From Patescibacteria group bacterium (GTDB lineage Bacteria > Patescibacteria > Microgenomatia > Daviesbacterales > UBA10151): a stretch of 5,771 nt of DNA. Below are positions 5,168-5,771 of this stretch, piece after piece (positions within the stretch are counted from its first letter, which is position 1; every line of letters begins with the position of its first letter). Position numbers and translations under genes: made by a program. Location: positions 1-5,771 of the forward strand of contig JAMCTD010000042.1 in NCBI GenBank assembly GCA_023380995.1, read 5' to 3'. The notes beneath the pieces are model-generated. The model was given only the letters and a program-made list of their open reading frames with translations, had not been told where the DNA came from and did no database searches.

Positions 5168-5771
5168 ATGGGCGGCATAGGAGATATTTTTAATTTAATA
5201 TTTTTTGGTCCGATAATTAACCTGCTGGTTTTAATTTTGCAGGGATTACAAGCTTTGCATATCCCGGGGGCTTTGGGTTTTGCCATAATGATTTTGACCA
5301 TTGCCATAAGGCTGTTGGTTTGGCCGTTTATGTCCTCTCAGATTAAGGCTACCAAAAAAATGGCAGACCTAAAACCCCATTTGGATGAATTGAAGAAAAA
5401 ACATAAGGATGATAAACAAGCTTTGGCTGCTGCTCAAATGGCTTTATACAAAGAGCATGGGGTAAATCCTGCCGGTGGTTGTTTGCCTGCCATAATTCAA
5501 ATTCCGGTTTTTATTGCCCTTTATCAATCAATAATCAATATTTTACCCGGAACAGGTGGACAGTTGGATAAGATTAATTCTTTACTCTATTTCCCCTCAC
5601 TTAAATTGCCAAGCAGTCTAGATCCCAGCTTTTTTGGACTTAATTTAGGTGTTAAGCCCTCAGAATTTGGTCAATACGGAGTAGCTTTGCTTTTAATACC
5701 GGTAGTTACGGCAGGTTTGACTTTTATCCAATCCAAAATGGCTTTGCCAAAACCTGTTAAAAATTATCCTT
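5168..5771 (+). CDS. yidC: Membrane protein insertase YidC/Oxa1 family (3' end outside window)
   Basis: YidC inserts and folds membrane proteins, alone or with the Sec translocon. The first 201 residues are present and the frame is open to the window edge. The family core begins almost at once: a first hydrophobic segment (about 8-30), then a transmembrane helix with the conserved groove arginine in TIAIRLLVWPF (R48), the cytoplasmic helical hairpin KKMADLKPHLDELKKKHKDD (63-82), and the highly conserved YKEHGVNPAGGCLPAIIQIP (94-113) leading into VFIALYQSI. A further membrane segment starts near 169. No large periplasmic domain is present and there is no lipobox cysteine at the N-terminus, so it is the short form, unlike both the E. 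coli type and the lipoprotein type of many Firmicutes. The start follows yidD by 4 nt. Confidence 0.97.
   Translation, partial: MGGIGDIFNLIFFGPIINLLVLILQGLQALHIPGALGFAIMILTIAIRLLVWPFMSSQIKATKKMADLKPHLDELKKKHKDDKQALAAAQMALYKEHGVNPAGGCLPAIIQIPVFIALYQSIINILPGTGGQLDKINSLLYFPSLKLPSSLDPSFFGLNLGVKPSEFGQYGVALLLIPVVTAGLTFIQSKMALPKPVKNYP

Overview
The window is a chromosomal replication-origin neighbourhood from an AT-rich bacterium. Gene order on the right is the conserved bacterial block dnaN - (small nuclease-like gene) - dnaA on the minus strand, then rpmH - rnpA - yidD - yidC on the plus strand. The small genes, the short YidC without a periplasmic domain, the short DnaA linker, single-pass proteins carrying one SbsA-type Ig-like domain, and a Holliday-junction-resolvase-related protein beside dnaN together suggest a Candidate Phyla Radiation (Patescibacteria) genome, possibly Microgenomates-like. 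That placement is an inference from gene style and was not tested by phylogeny. TGA is used as a stop once (183-185), so the standard bacterial code fits.

Left part (1-1138, plus strand): the last ~60 codons of an exported-looking or enzyme-like protein with a Cys/His-rich tail, then two small membrane-anchored proteins (182-691 and 692-1138) with related Ig-like domains. The three genes are packed as an operon (4-nt ATGA overlap, then zero spacing). It converges on dnaN, and the 79-nt gap is part of a ~90-nt imperfect palindrome that overlaps both stop codons.

Middle (1218-4280, minus strand): dnaA (439 aa from the preferred ATG), a 187-nt AT-rich intergenic region with three DnaA boxes (likely oriC), a membrane-anchored PD-(D/E)XK nuclease-like protein (150 aa), and dnaN (366 aa) starting 2 nt after it. 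The nuclease-like gene and dnaN appear to be one transcription unit.

Right part (4281-5771): a 216-nt divergent regulatory region with one perfect DnaA box, a GC-richer hairpin in the dnaA leader and probable promoters for both directions, followed by rpmH (ribosomal protein L34), rnpA (RNase P protein), yidD and the first 201 codons of yidC, which runs off the window. These four link ribosome supply, tRNA processing and membrane protein insertion.

The most interesting points are the nuclease-like gene inserted between oriC and dnaN, the DnaA boxes on both sides of dnaA, and the dnaA leader (start ambiguity, hairpin, DnaA box). I see no mobile element, CRISPR array, tRNA or rRNA.
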